From a virus: a DNA stretch of 64,000 nt. Of this stretch, positions 27,215 through 38,754 are shown piece by piece. Made by a program: the position numbers and the translations under genes. How positions within the stretch are numbered: position 1 is the stretch's first letter; each line of letters opens with the position of its first letter. Where the stretch lies: positions 1 through 64,000 of the IMG/VR virus record IMGVR_UViG_3300046810_000101; one strand, 5' to 3'. The notes under the pieces are model-generated. The model saw nothing but the letters and a program-made list of their open reading frames with translations, was not told where the DNA came from and searched no databases.

Positions 27215-28144
27215 ATGGCAACAGCTAACACTCCTATTCAACTTAAAAATATCATTCTTTCACGTCTAGGTGCCCCGGTTAATACAATTAACGTAACCGA
27301 GCCACAACTATTTGAAGCAATCGATAGAGCCGTAGACATCTACGTTGATTACCATTATGACGGTATCAACAAAATGTTCTTGGTCAAAACAATTTCCGAC
27401 GAAGACGTTGCAGCGGGTTTAATTAATCTCGACGTTAAATTACAAGCTGTATCCCGTGTGTATCGAAATTCAATGTCGATATCCGGGGCATGGAACGATG
27501 GTTCTGTATTTGATGCTGGATGGCAATCCGGTGCCGACCTACTGAAAATGATGTCAGGTTCTCTTGGTGCCGCAAGCGCTGGTGGTGGCATGTTTTCCGG
27601 TGGTGGGTATGGACTGGCTCTATATGATGCATTCCAACAGAACCTTGAACTGATTCAGCGATTCTTCACACCAGACTTGAACTTTTGGTTCAATACCGAT
27701 TCCGGGAAACTAAAAATTCTCAGTGAGGGCAACCTAAGAGTTGGTCAGGTCGTAATTATCGAATGTTACGTCGCGTCCGGCGTGTATGTAGATCAATCTT
27801 ATATTTCGCAACCGGATGCCGATTCTGGGTTGTTCGTCACCAGAGCGGATCAGAATTACCATAACCCGTATGCATATACCATCACCGGTACATCCGCTAA
27901 CCAAGCTAATTCGGCTGTGTATATGAATCAATCGATTTATAACAACCGTTGGCTAAAAGAAATGGCAACCGCGTATACCAAGCTGCAATGGGGTACGAAT
28001 TTGAAGAAATTCAATGGTCAGCCTCTACCGGGTGGTATCACAGTAAACGGTCAGGGCATTTACGACGAGGCTAAGGCCGAGATTGATGAACTGCGCAAAG
28101 AACTGCTGTTACTGCAAGAGCCACTTCCGTTCTATATGGAGTAA
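27215..28144 (+). CDS. 13: Neck protein gp13
   Basis: This 309-residue protein (T4 gp13 is 309) is the head-tail neck protein that closes the portal after packaging with gp14. The N-terminus, IQLKNIILSRLGAPVNTINV, followed by EAIDRAVDIYVDYHYDGINK, is the family signature. The C-terminus includes KEMATAYTKLQWGTNLKKFN. ATG has a GGGG stretch 9 bases upstream. It begins the 13-14-15-16-17 order identical to T4. Confidence 0.95.
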   Translation: MATANTPIQLKNIILSRLGAPVNTINVTEPQLFEAIDRAVDIYVDYHYDGINKMFLVKTISDEDVAAGLINLDVKLQAVSRVYRNSMSISGAWNDGSVFDAGWQSGADLLKMMSGSLGAASAGGGMFSGGGYGLALYDAFQQNLELIQRFFTPDLNFWFNTDSGKLKILSEGNLRVGQVVIIECYVASGVYVDQSYISQPDADSGLFVTRADQNYHNPYAYTITGTSANQANSAVYMNQSIYNNRWLKEMATAYTKLQWGTNLKKFNGQPLPGGITVNGQGIYDEAKAEIDELRKELLLLQEPLPFYME

Positions 28145-28147
28145 TTC

Positions 28148-28891
28148 ATGCCGCTTTGGAATGAAAACGTTTGGGCATCGATTGAAACCGATGACCCAAG
28201 ATCGTTGGGAAACATTCGCAACCCATATTTCAATCACAACAAGATCACATCTGAATCGAACTTGTTGAATGATCTGGTTTCCGAATCAATCCAGATGGCC
28301 GGACTTGAATTCTGGTACATCAAAAGAGAGCTACCAAATCTGGATCGCATTTTTGGTGAAGACTCTACAAACAAATTCACAGATTACTATAAAGTCAACA
28401 TGTACCTACAGTCTTACAACGGCTGGCAGGGGCAACAGGACTTTTATTCGAAGTTTGGTATTTCGGTAAACGACGAAATTGATCTAATTGTTCAACCTGA
28501 CATGTTCAAACACCAGACCAACGGGTTCTTCCCACGTCCGGGTGACCTTGTTATGTGGGATCGTCGTGCAGCATCGGGCCAACCTTCGTTGTTTGAAATT
28601 ATTTGGGTAGAAGCGGATGACCCGTTCCACCCAAACGGAACACTGCCAATGCGCAGAATTACCGCACAGAAATTTGCTTATAGCCGAGAAGACATGCCGC
28701 TTATCAATGCATCAACTATCCAAGATCCAGAAGGTACTGACATTCCTGATGATATTCTGGATGAATTGCTTCAATTGCATTCGCATGGCGATATCGACCG
28801 CCCAGACTATGCCGAATCCGACCAGATCGAGTCTGAGGGTGCCGCACTTACTGTGTTCGATGAAAATGATCCATTTGGGGCAAACTACTAA
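28148..28891 (+). CDS. 14: Neck protein gp14
   Basis: This 247-residue protein (T4 gp14 is 256) joins gp13 to complete the neck. It contains NPYFNHNKITSESNLLNDLV, GLEFWYIKREL and NGWQGQQDFYSKFGI, all typical, and an acidic C-terminus. It overlaps gp15 by one base. Confidence 0.94.
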   Translation: MPLWNENVWASIETDDPRSLGNIRNPYFNHNKITSESNLLNDLVSESIQMAGLEFWYIKRELPNLDRIFGEDSTNKFTDYYKVNMYLQSYNGWQGQQDFYSKFGISVNDEIDLIVQPDMFKHQTNGFFPRPGDLVMWDRRAASGQPSLFEIIWVEADDPFHPNGTLPMRRITAQKFAYSREDMPLINASTIQDPEGTDIPDDILDELLQLHSHGDIDRPDYAESDQIESEGAALTVFDENDPFGANY

Positions 28892-29668
28892 TGTTTACCG
28901 ATAATCACCAATACAACAAATCAATACGAAACTACGTCGTATTGATGGGAACCCTGTTCAACAAGGTGAATATCCTTCGCCCGAACAAGACAGTTCCGAT
29001 GGTTGTACCGATCACGTATCAATCGAAAGAGAAGTTCGTCGCATATTTGCAAAACATGAACAAAAACGGTGGGGAACCGAATTTCCCAGAACTGCAAACC
29101 ATCTTACCGCGCATGAGTTTCTTCATGCGCAAGATGAATTACGATCAGAAACGGAAGGTCAACACCCTACAGTATTCGATGAACGTTATCGAAGTTGATG
29201 GGGTTAAGGTCTACCAGAAACAATTGGCCCCAGTTCCGTATAACTTTGAGTTTGAAGTCTGTATCTATACCAGATATGAAGACGACATGCTGCAAATTAT
29301 CGAACAGATCCTCCCTTATTTCCAGCCGCACTTTAACGCCAAGATAAAAGAGCATTCGTTAGCCGGGGTTATCGACCGCGATGTTTATATCAATATGGTT
29401 GAATGTGAGCCGCAAGAAGAAATGGTTGGATTGATGGCAGATGATCGTAGGCATGTTGTATGGAACTTGGTATTCGATCTATCTGGATATCTGTACCCAC
29501 AAATTCAAAACGCCAATGTTATCAAAACAACAATTGTTAACTTTGTCGGTGAAGAAGAAAACCTACTGGACGATGATGCATCGATCTACCGGGTGACCAA
29601 CGAGGTTATCCCAGAGTCTGCGAATATCAACGATCCACATGAAATCAGAACAACACATGAGTATCCAA

Positions 29669-29676
<8 letters not shown>
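28891..29676 (+). CDS. 15: Tail terminator / sheath stabiliser gp15
   Basis: This 261-residue protein (T4 gp15 is 272) forms the hexameric ring that caps the sheath and tube. Recognisable parts are QYNKSIRNYVVLMGTLFNKV near the start, LPRMSFFMRKMNYDQKRKVN, and LEQ-type segments such as PYNFEFEVCIYTRYEDDM. Position between gp14 and gp16 agrees. Confidence 0.92.
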
Positions 29677-31910
<2,234 letters not shown>

Positions 31911-31943
31911 CTCACACCAAACCAAATCGCAGAGACTAAGAAA

Positions 31944-32273
31944 ATGAGCAATCAAAACTTTCTTTGGGACAAATTGATTTTACCTGTGATTATTTTGGTA
32001 TTGGCCTTTATGGGTACGTGGGTTTTTTCAATTAACACTGATGTCGCGGTAATGAAAAAATCCATGACTACGGTAGATGCTCTGGTGACAGATCAGCGGT
32101 CGGCTGATCGCATGATGATTCTACTAGAAGCCCAAACAAAAGCAAACACCGAACTCGTTAATGAAATGAAAACCAGCCAGCGACAATTAACTGATGCTGT
32201 GAATGAAATGAAATTAGCGCTTGCAAAGTGTTGTTCCAAATCCGAGGAATATCAATTCGGTCGTACCAAATGA
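31944..32273 (+). CDS. Small membrane protein with coiled coil
   Basis: This 109-residue protein has one N-terminal membrane helix (LILPVIILVLAFMGTWVFS, about 11-29) and a long helical tail with several Met/Glu/Lys heptads, ending in a Cys pair (CCSK). This resembles the shape of inner-membrane spanins or antiholins but no family is certain. It overlaps the next, holin-like gene by ATGA, so the two may act together. Confidence 0.6.
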   Translation: MSNQNFLWDKLILPVIILVLAFMGTWVFSINTDVAVMKKSMTTVDALVTDQRSADRMMILLEAQTKANTELVNEMKTSQRQLTDAVNEMKLALAKCCSKSEEYQFGRTK

Positions 32274-32620
32274 ATTGGATCATAACGCTATTGCGTATTT
32301 TGCAGGCACGGAACATGACTATAGACACAGAAAAACCGGATGAAGGTGCAGCCCCAAGTTGCACCCCTCCACCAGCCGCCCCCGAACCTTCCAACCCACC
32401 CGGATTACTGGATGATGCAGTGTTTCTACTGTTCCTAATCCCGATGATTGGCGTTTTCATCCCAGAAGTGCGCGATAACGTGAAAGCAGGTTTCGATATT
32501 CTCGGAACAATGCCGTCGTGGTTTTCGTTCGTAATCATGTTGGGTGTGATCAGTATTTTCGGTCTGAGAAAACAACTTGCCGATATTTTATCAAATTTGA
32601 CGAATTTCGGTAAAAAGTAA
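32270..32620 (+). CDS. Holin-like membrane protein
   Basis: This 116-residue protein has a Pro-rich spacer (30-45), then two membrane segments, DDAVFLLFLIPMIGVFI (48-64) and MPSWFSFVIMLGVISIFGLR (81-100). The second has the P-W...G-R pattern seen in the 3TM holin family of gene transfer agents and phages. A short hydrophobic N-terminus (MNWIITLLRIL) may give a third segment. The start overlaps the previous stop (ATGA). Placement directly after the terminase and before the sheath is unusual for T4 relatives, whose holin t lies elsewhere. Holin function is inferred from topology. Confidence 0.55.
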   Translation: MNWIITLLRILQARNMTIDTEKPDEGAAPSCTPPPAAPEPSNPPGLLDDAVFLLFLIPMIGVFIPEVRDNVKAGFDILGTMPSWFSFVIMLGVISIFGLRKQLADILSNLTNFGKK

Positions 32621-32640
32621 GAGAACTGAGTTTTCTCTTG

Positions 32641-32648
32641 CATAAATA
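32641..32648 (+). promoter_or_regulatory. Late promoter for gp18 (CATAAATA)
   Basis: CATAAATAG lies 58 bases before the sheath gene in a non-coding gap; one base differs from consensus. Confidence 0.6.
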
Positions 32649-32705
32649 GAATTAGATAATTGGATTATATCCAAGAACTTTTTACAATTTGAGGAAACAA
32701 TTGAG

Positions 32706-34685
32706 ATGACATTGCTATCTCCGGGTTTTGAGATTAAGGAAATTGATCTTAGTACCACAATCGCTAACGCGGCTACTGGCCGTGGTGCGACAGTAGGTAA
32801 GGCGCAGTGGGGTCCGGCATACCAGATCAGTCAGTATGTAGATGAACCAGATTTGGTTCGTCGTGCTGGTGTTCCGAATGACTACACAGCGGCAACCTTT
32901 TTCAGCATGGCTAACTTCCTACGTTACGCAAACGACCTTCGTTTTGTGCGTGTAGTAGATGCCGCGACTGCAAAAAACTCTACCCCTCTTTACAATGCTG
33001 TTATCGCTACCGTTAGTTCGGGTGGTACTGGGTATGTTAAGGGTGCTACATATGATGTAACCGTAAATTCGGGTGTAACTATTATTTCGACTGCAACTGT
33101 AATGGCAGTGTCTAATATCGGTGAACTACAACTTCTACGCATCAACTCCGCTGGTGTATTAGCCGCGATTGATAGTGGTCTGACAACAGCCCAATTGGGT
33201 GGTGTTGAAGTTCGTATGACCAATGGCGCAGGTACAGGGGCTGTGGTATCGGTACAACTGATCCGCGATTCTGGCGTGTATATGCCAAATGATGCTGCTC
33301 TACACACCGCGTTTACATCGGATACAGTTACACGACTGATTGCAAACCAAATCCCTAGCGTAATTGCTAAGTATCCGGGTGCGTATGGTGACCGTATCAA
33401 GGTTGATATCATCAATTACACAGACTACACCGCCGCGTCCGGTAACATGTCGGTATTCCCATCGGGTATTACTAAGACTGTTAAATCGGTTGCCGCCTTG
33501 TTCGAATATGGCCCACAAACATCAGATCAATACGGTGTCGTTGTTTACTTCGACGGCGTTCCGGTTGAGACTTTTGTAGTATCTACAAAAGTTGGTGATA
33601 AGGACATTTACGGAACAAACATCTACCTAGATGAATTCTTCGAGAAAGGCCCAAGCCAATACATCCATGCAACTTCCGACTCTTGGGTTGAAGACGCTGC
33701 GGGTAAATCGATTGGTCTGACCTTTGCGGGTGGTAAAGATTCTGGTGTGGGTGCTGATGACTACATGTTAGGTTGGGATCTACTAGGCGATAAAGAGAAC
33801 ATCTTTGTTAATCTGATGATTGGTGGTGCGGCTTCCGACGAACCAATTACTGTTGCAAGTACAGTTCTGAAATATGTTGTAGACCTCGCGTCTACCCGTG
33901 CTGATTGCCTTGCTCTAATCTCGCCCCCGCGTGAATTGGTAGTAAACCAATCGACCGTTAACGCTGTGGACAACATTATCGCTTGGCGTAATGGTGTAAA
34001 CGCATCTGGAGCCGAAGTTCCAGACAACCTGAACGTGAACACAAGCTTTGCATCAATCGACGGGAACTACAAGTTCCAGTATGACAAGTACAACGATAAA
34101 AACCGCTGGGTTCCGCTCTCAGGTGACATCGCTGGCCTATGCGCTCATACCGATCAAGTTGCTCAAGCATGGTACTCGCCCGGTGGTCTGACCCGTGGTC
34201 AAATCAAGTCTGTTGTTAAACTGGCAATTGCTCCTAAGCAAGCACATCGCGACCGTCTGTACGAGGCTCAGATTAACCCAGTCATCAGCATGGAAGGTGA
34301 AGGTACGTTCTTGTACGGTGATAAGACCGCAACGAACAAGCCAAGTGCATTCAGCCGCATTAACGTGCGCCGTCTGTTCAACCTGCTTGAAAAAGCTATT
34401 TCGGATGCTTCGAAATACCGTCTGTTCGAAATCAATGACGAATTCACCCGTAATTCGTTCCGTACCGAAGTTAATGCGTACCTAGAAGGTATCCGTGCCC
34501 AGCGTGGAGTTTATGACTACTACGTTGAATGTTCGGAACGCAACAACACCGGTCAAGTGATTGACAACAACGAATTCCGCGCAGCGATCATGATCAAGCC
34601 AGCTCGTTCGATCAACTACGTTACCCTAAGTTTCGTAGCGACAAGAACTGATGCAAACTTCCAAGAACTTCTTGGTTCAATCTAA
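32706..34685 (+). CDS. 18: Tail sheath protein gp18
   Basis: This 659-residue protein equals T4 gp18 in length (659) and forms the contractile sheath. The N-terminus LLSPGFEIKEIDLSTTI and the ATGRGATVGKAQWGPAYQIS strand are typical. The conserved C-terminal domain includes INVRRLFNLLEKAISDASKY and ending segments FRAAIMIKPARSINYVTLSF. It is preceded by TTGAGG before ATG and followed by a hairpin. Confidence 0.97.
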   Translation: MTLLSPGFEIKEIDLSTTIANAATGRGATVGKAQWGPAYQISQYVDEPDLVRRAGVPNDYTAATFFSMANFLRYANDLRFVRVVDAATAKNSTPLYNAVIATVSSGGTGYVKGATYDVTVNSGVTIISTATVMAVSNIGELQLLRINSAGVLAAIDSGLTTAQLGGVEVRMTNGAGTGAVVSVQLIRDSGVYMPNDAALHTAFTSDTVTRLIANQIPSVIAKYPGAYGDRIKVDIINYTDYTAASGNMSVFPSGITKTVKSVAALFEYGPQTSDQYGVVVYFDGVPVETFVVSTKVGDKDIYGTNIYLDEFFEKGPSQYIHATSDSWVEDAAGKSIGLTFAGGKDSGVGADDYMLGWDLLGDKENIFVNLMIGGAASDEPITVASTVLKYVVDLASTRADCLALISPPRELVVNQSTVNAVDNIIAWRNGVNASGAEVPDNLNVNTSFASIDGNYKFQYDKYNDKNRWVPLSGDIAGLCAHTDQVAQAWYSPGGLTRGQIKSVVKLAIAPKQAHRDRLYEAQINPVISMEGEGTFLYGDKTATNKPSAFSRINVRRLFNLLEKAISDASKYRLFEINDEFTRNSFRTEVNAYLEGIRAQRGVYDYYVECSERNNTGQVIDNNEFRAAIMIKPARSINYVTLSFVATRTDANFQELLGSI

Positions 34686-34695
34686 TCGTTAATTG

Positions 34696-34715
34696 AGGGG
34701 GTCAAAAGACCCCTT
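34696..34715 (+). terminator. Hairpin after sheath gene
   Basis: AGGGGGTC and GACCCCTT pair around an AAAA loop. No T run follows, so it may attenuate or stabilise the sheath mRNA rather than stop transcription fully. Confidence 0.55.
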
Positions 34716-34722
34716 CTAAATA
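34715..34722 (+). promoter_or_regulatory. Variant late promoter for gp19 (TCTAAATA)
   Basis: TCTAAATA lies 20 bases before the tube gene right after the hairpin. Two bases differ from TATAAATA. Confidence 0.4.
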
Positions 34723-34741
34723 TACATAGGAAACAAACACA

Positions 34742-35242
34742 ATGGCATTGGAAATGCAGATTGGCGCGATCCTTGGTGATGCTGCCCGTCCTAACTTATT
34801 CGAAGTAGAAATTCCATTCCTAGGTCGTGATTTCAAGTTCAAATGTAAAGCCGCTTCTCTGCCAGCTTCAACGGTAGAAAAGATTCCGGTTGGATATCAG
34901 AACCGTAAGATCAATCTAGGTGGTGACCGCGAATTCGAAGATTGGACAATTACTGTATACAACGATACCGGTCACTCGGTTCGTGAACAGTTTCTTGACT
35001 GGAGCCGTATGGTTCATCAGCAAGATCGCAACATCTACGGTGATGCACCGGAAGATTACAAGAAAAATGGTTATGTTCGTCAGTACGACCGCAAGGGCGC
35101 TCAGACAGTTCAATACCTCATTGTCGGGATGTTCCCAACTACAGTAGCGGAAATCGCTCTGGACTGGGATACCAACAACGAAATTGAAACGTTTGAAGTT
35201 ACTCTAGCTATCGACTGGTGGGAACCTTCTTCTTCGATTTAA
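34742..35242 (+). CDS. 19: Tail tube protein gp19
   Basis: This 166-residue protein (T4 gp19 is 163) polymerises as hexamers into the tail tube. It has the family pattern NLFEVEIPFLGRDFKFKCKA, LPASTVEKIPVGYQNRKINL, FEDWTITVYND and SVREQFLDWSR, and ends FEVTLAIDWWEP. It follows the sheath as in T4. Confidence 0.96.
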   Translation: MALEMQIGAILGDAARPNLFEVEIPFLGRDFKFKCKAASLPASTVEKIPVGYQNRKINLGGDREFEDWTITVYNDTGHSVREQFLDWSRMVHQQDRNIYGDAPEDYKKNGYVRQYDRKGAQTVQYLIVGMFPTTVAEIALDWDTNNEIETFEVTLAIDWWEPSSSI

Positions 35243-35250
35243 TGTGAAAC

Positions 35251-35268
35251 AGGGGGCACTCGCCCCCT
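35251..35268 (+). terminator. Hairpin after tube gene
   Basis: AGGGGGC and GCCCCCT pair around ACTC; the following ATTCT is not a strong T run. It probably acts as partial terminator or mRNA 3' end. Confidence 0.55.
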
Positions 35269-35288
35269 ATTCTAAATTGGGATAACAA

Positions 35289-36911
35289 ATGGCACTACCT
35301 ACATTCATCCAGAAAATGTTCGCACCGTTCGAAGACGAAACTAAACAGCTTCCGTCTATTGTTGGCCCTGCTAACGATGACGCGGCGATTGAACATGATG
35401 TTATGGATACTGGTGCATTTCAAAACTGGCGTGGTCACGGCATCGACCTTGAACCGTCATATAAGAATCTGCCAGACCTTATTGATATGTATCGCGACAT
35501 TGCTTCAAATCATGAAGTGCTTTCCGGTATATCAGATATATGCGACCAAGCAATTGTAATGGATGAAGACCCGGCCTGCTTAAATCTGGACGGAACAGAT
35601 TTCAGTGTTGCTATCCAGCTAAAAATGTCCGAAGAATTCAAGTTGATCCTGAAAATGCTTGATTACCGTCACAAGGGGTACGATTACTTCCGAGACTGGT
35701 ATATCGATGGTCGGAAAGTTATGCTCAAGGTAATTGATCCTAACAACCCGAAGAAAGGCATTCAGGAACTGCGTATGCTTGAACCAAAACAAGTTGTTAA
35801 GGTTCGAGAAAATAGAAAATCAAATATTGATGGTAATGAAATTGTCACTGGTGTTCACGACTTCTTTGTGTACCGCCCAGTAGACAAGACCGACCCTATC
35901 CATGTTGGATTCGGTATGCGTAAGGATTATGTCCTACCGGTCGATATGGTCACCTATGCACACTCCGGCCTATTGGCACCGGATGGCAAAATGATCATTT
36001 CATATATTCACCAAGCAATCAAACCAGCCAACATGCTAAAAATGTTGGAAGACGCTGCATTGATTTACATGATCGTCCGTGCGCCGGAACGTCGTGTGTT
36101 CTATATCGATACTGGTAACCTCCCGAAAGCGAAAGCCGAACAATACGTTCGTGGGTTAATGACCGGTTTCAAGAACAAAATGTCATATGATGCAACGACA
36201 GGTAAAGTTAAAAACGGTTACAACACCCAATCCATGTTGGAAGACATGTGGTTGCCCCGCCGTGACGGTGGCAAAGGTACTGAAATTGATACCCTACCGG
36301 GTGGCAATAGCATGGACGCAACGGATCTGTTGAATTACTACAAACAGAATCTGTATGACGCCCTACAAGTTCCGGGTTCGCGTGCTGAATCGGGTGCAAT
36401 GATCGACTTCGGAGCCGGTGGTACTGAAATCACCCGTGAAGAATTGAAGTTCGACAAATTTATCAAACGATTGCTACTGAAATTCTCTACCCTGTTGCTC
36501 GACCCACTTCGCACTAACTTGATTTTGAAGAAAATCATCACAGAAGAAGAATGGGAAGCGAACAAAAACGAAATTCTTGTCAAGTTTGCTGCTGACTCTT
36601 ACTTTGCTGAGCGCAAACAAGCCGAAATGATGCAAATGCGTCTAACCAACTATGCACAAGTACGTGACATTATTGGTGTGTATGTTTCGCATGAATGGGC
36701 TGCACAAGAAATTCTGAAAATGTCCCTCGAAGAAATCGAAGAACAGCGTAAGAAAATTATTGAAGAACAAAGCGATCCAATTTACAAACTTGCGGATCAA
36801 CGTAACTTGGCAATGAACGGTGGTATCTCTGATACAGACCCATTTGCCCCAGCCCCGGACGGTATGCCCGGTGGTCAACAACCAAATCAACAAACTACCC
36901 CCGAGGTTTAA
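35289..36911 (+). CDS. 20: Portal protein gp20
   Basis: This 540-residue protein (T4 gp20 is 524) forms the dodecameric portal. Conserved regions include LIDMYRDIASNHEVLSGISD, VAIQLKMSEEF, LRMLEPKQVVKVRE, YIHQAIKPANMLKMLEDAAL, and the APERRVFYIDTGNLPKAKAE stem block. LPRRDGGKGTEIDTLPGG is typical of gp20. The C-terminus is Pro/Gly/Gln-rich. It is three bases before the gp67-like gene. Confidence 0.97.
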   Translation: MALPTFIQKMFAPFEDETKQLPSIVGPANDDAAIEHDVMDTGAFQNWRGHGIDLEPSYKNLPDLIDMYRDIASNHEVLSGISDICDQAIVMDEDPACLNLDGTDFSVAIQLKMSEEFKLILKMLDYRHKGYDYFRDWYIDGRKVMLKVIDPNNPKKGIQELRMLEPKQVVKVRENRKSNIDGNEIVTGVHDFFVYRPVDKTDPIHVGFGMRKDYVLPVDMVTYAHSGLLAPDGKMIISYIHQAIKPANMLKMLEDAALIYMIVRAPERRVFYIDTGNLPKAKAEQYVRGLMTGFKNKMSYDATTGKVKNGYNTQSMLEDMWLPRRDGGKGTEIDTLPGGNSMDATDLLNYYKQNLYDALQVPGSRAESGAMIDFGAGGTEITREELKFDKFIKRLLLKFSTLLLDPLRTNLILKKIITEEEWEANKNEILVKFAADSYFAERKQAEMMQMRLTNYAQVRDIIGVYVSHEWAAQEILKMSLEEIEEQRKKIIEEQSDPIYKLADQRNLAMNGGISDTDPFAPAPDGMPGGQQPNQQTTPEV

Positions 36912-36914
36912 AGC

Positions 36915-37442
36915 ATGAGCGAGATTTTGACCGCTGCCCTTGAACAGAATCCAATCGAGTTTCAAGCGAAGTTCGATGAAGCGATTAATGCCGCGATTCT
37001 AGCCACTGGCGCAACTGTTAAAGCCGAAATCCTGAAACCTTTCCAAGAAGCAAAGGGTGAAAACCCTTTTGCTGACAAGAAAGATGACAAGAAAGACGAC
37101 AAAGACGAAAAAGATGATTCCGACAAGTCTGATAAAAAAGACAAGAAAGATGATGAAGACGAAGACGACAAAGACAAGGAAGACAAAGACTCAAAAAAGT
37201 CTAATCTGACCGAGCGTACACTATCTTTCGAAGTTGGGAACCCAGCAAGTGCATCTAAGCAACTTAGAAGCAAAGGAATTGCAGCGGCTTCCGAACCGGG
37301 TGATGGCAAGGTCGTCAAAGTTAAAGTTGCGACCCCAGAAGATGGCCGTAAAATTTCGGCTTGGCTTTTAGACCAAGGCTGGTCGGAAAAAGAAGTACAT
37401 CAAAAGTATCCAGAACTGTCACGTCTGACTAAGGGCAAGTAA
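36915..37442 (+). CDS. 67: Prohead core protein gp67-like with acidic tract
   Basis: This 175-residue protein follows the portal where T4 has the prohead core protein gp67 (80 residues). The first 50 residues resemble gp67-type core helices (FQAKFDEAINAAILATGATV). They are followed by an extreme Asp/Lys tract (53-95, repeats of KKDDKDEKDD type) and then a 75-residue ordered C-terminal part, FEVGNPASASKQLRSKG and ISAWLLDQGWSEKEV, not present in T4 gp67. Such acidic core proteins are degraded by the gp21 protease to peptides that remain in the head. Stop and next start overlap (TAATG). Confidence 0.7.
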   Translation: MSEILTAALEQNPIEFQAKFDEAINAAILATGATVKAEILKPFQEAKGENPFADKKDDKKDDKDEKDDSDKSDKKDKKDDEDEDDKDKEDKDSKKSNLTERTLSFEVGNPASASKQLRSKGIAAASEPGDGKVVKVKVATPEDGRKISAWLLDQGWSEKEVHQKYPELSRLTKGK

Positions 37443-37876
37443 TGTTCGAACTAGGTCTTCAAGATATTCTTGGGACTTTGTACGAGGCATCCGGTACTGG
37501 TTACAGATACAAATACGAGTTGGGGCCAAAAGAGCTAGCAATGGTTCTTACCCAACTCGATTTGACTTCTAAGCAGGTTGGGGATTCGTTGAACATTAGC
37601 GATAATGACGACGATGAAGACAATCAAGTATTGGGCAACTATTCCAACGGGGTTCTAAACACCGACATCAAGGTTCAAGATTACTTGGATCTGAAAGTCG
37701 TGAAGAAACTGGTTAAGGAATCGCACATCAAAAAAGATGGTTCGCTTGATATGCGCAGACTGCTTGGCAAAGCCACTAAGAAGTATCAATCACTTGTCGC
37801 GCAAGGGACTTATGCAACTCCGGTCGCCGGGGATGTAGCGGGATCACCGACAAACCCTGATAGCTCCGAAATTTAA
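37442..37876 (+). CDS. 68: Prohead core protein gp68-like
   Basis: This 144-residue protein (T4 gp68 is 141) sits between gp67 and gp21 as in T4 and is probably a minor prohead core component affecting head shape. It has an acidic middle (SDNDDDEDNQ) and a basic helix (DMRRLLGKATKKYQSLVAQG) near the C-terminus. Assignment rests on position and length; sequence alone gives weak evidence. Confidence 0.65.
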   Translation: MFELGLQDILGTLYEASGTGYRYKYELGPKELAMVLTQLDLTSKQVGDSLNISDNDDDEDNQVLGNYSNGVLNTDIKVQDYLDLKVVKKLVKESHIKKDGSLDMRRLLGKATKKYQSLVAQGTYATPVAGDVAGSPTNPDSSEI

Positions 37877-37879
37877 CGA

Positions 37880-37887
37880 TATAAATA
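37880..37887 (+). promoter_or_regulatory. Late promoter for gp21
   Basis: GATATAAATACTA contains a perfect TATAAATA and lies 20 bases before the protease start. Confidence 0.85.
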
Positions 37888-37906
37888 CTATCAGATAGAG
37901 GTTAAC

Positions 37907-38695
37907 ATGACTGATCAACTGATCGTCGAGTCGCAAGAGTACCTGTTCACGGAAGTTGAAGACTTCAAAGTGGAAATGGTTACCGAAGTTTCTAAAAACG
38001 GCGACAAAAATTTATACGTCGAAGGTATTGCTATGCAGGCCGAGACACTAAACGGAAATGGTCGGGTTTACCCAACTGCCGTTATGTCAGAAGCCGTACA
38101 ACAGTACATCGAACGATATGTAAGCAAGAACCAAGCCCTAGGCGAATGTGACCACCCCCCACGTCCTAACGTGCTGCTCTCAGAAGCCAGTCACTTGATT
38201 GAAAAGCTTTGGGTAGACGGGAACAACATTTGCGCCAGAGCGAAGCTGCTAGGCACCGAGAAGGGGCTTACAGTCCGTGCTTTGATTGAGGGTGGCTGGA
38301 CTCCTACGGTTTCAACCCGCGGATTGGGTAAAGCGGTTCAAATTAATGAATCCCGTTCCAAGTTCGGTCGTGCTTACACAGAAATTACGAAATTCCAACT
38401 AACTGCTGGTTTTGACTTCGTACACAACCAATCTGCACCCGGCGCTATTATGGCTGGAGTATATGAGTCCAACGGACAAATCTATATTCCCCTAAAACAG
38501 AAAGCCACAACTGATTGGGATCGGGTGTCTTACGGACTGCGCAATTTAGCAGGACTAAATACACCGATGATCATTGAATCAACCACCGGTCAAGATGGAA
38601 TGAAATTGTCCACAAAGGGCGGCGTTCTCATTATTGAATGCGATACCAGTAAATGGTCCGTTCCGGTAAAAGAACTTAAAAAATATCTAGGTTAA
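37907..38695 (+). CDS. 21: Prohead protease gp21
   Basis: This 262-residue serine protease (T4 gp21 is 212) matures the prohead by cutting scaffold, core and capsid proteins. The herpes-type fold residues are visible: H83 in ALGECDHPP and S136 in PTVSTRGLG, about 53 residues apart as in T4 (H85, S140). NGNGRVYPTAVM before the His is also typical. It is about 50 residues longer than T4 gp21 at the C-terminus. Confidence 0.95.
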   Translation: MTDQLIVESQEYLFTEVEDFKVEMVTEVSKNGDKNLYVEGIAMQAETLNGNGRVYPTAVMSEAVQQYIERYVSKNQALGECDHPPRPNVLLSEASHLIEKLWVDGNNICARAKLLGTEKGLTVRALIEGGWTPTVSTRGLGKAVQINESRSKFGRAYTEITKFQLTAGFDFVHNQSAPGAIMAGVYESNGQIYIPLKQKATTDWDRVSYGLRNLAGLNTPMIIESTTGQDGMKLSTKGGVLIIECDTSKWSVPVKELKKYLG

Positions 38696-38719
38696 GGCTG
38701 GAACGCCCAGTCCAATTGA

Positions 38720-38727
38720 TATAAATA
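38720..38727 (+). promoter_or_regulatory. Late promoter for gp22
   Basis: GATATAAATACTT lies 27 bases upstream of the scaffold start; perfect TATAAATA. Confidence 0.85.
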
Positions 38728-38754
38728 CTTCAAACAATTCTTGGAGAGTCTTTA

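Noticed and set aside
36962-37318. Ser/Leu-rich minus-strand frame of 118 residues
   Set aside because: It is the complement of the Asp/Lys tract of the gp67-like gene.
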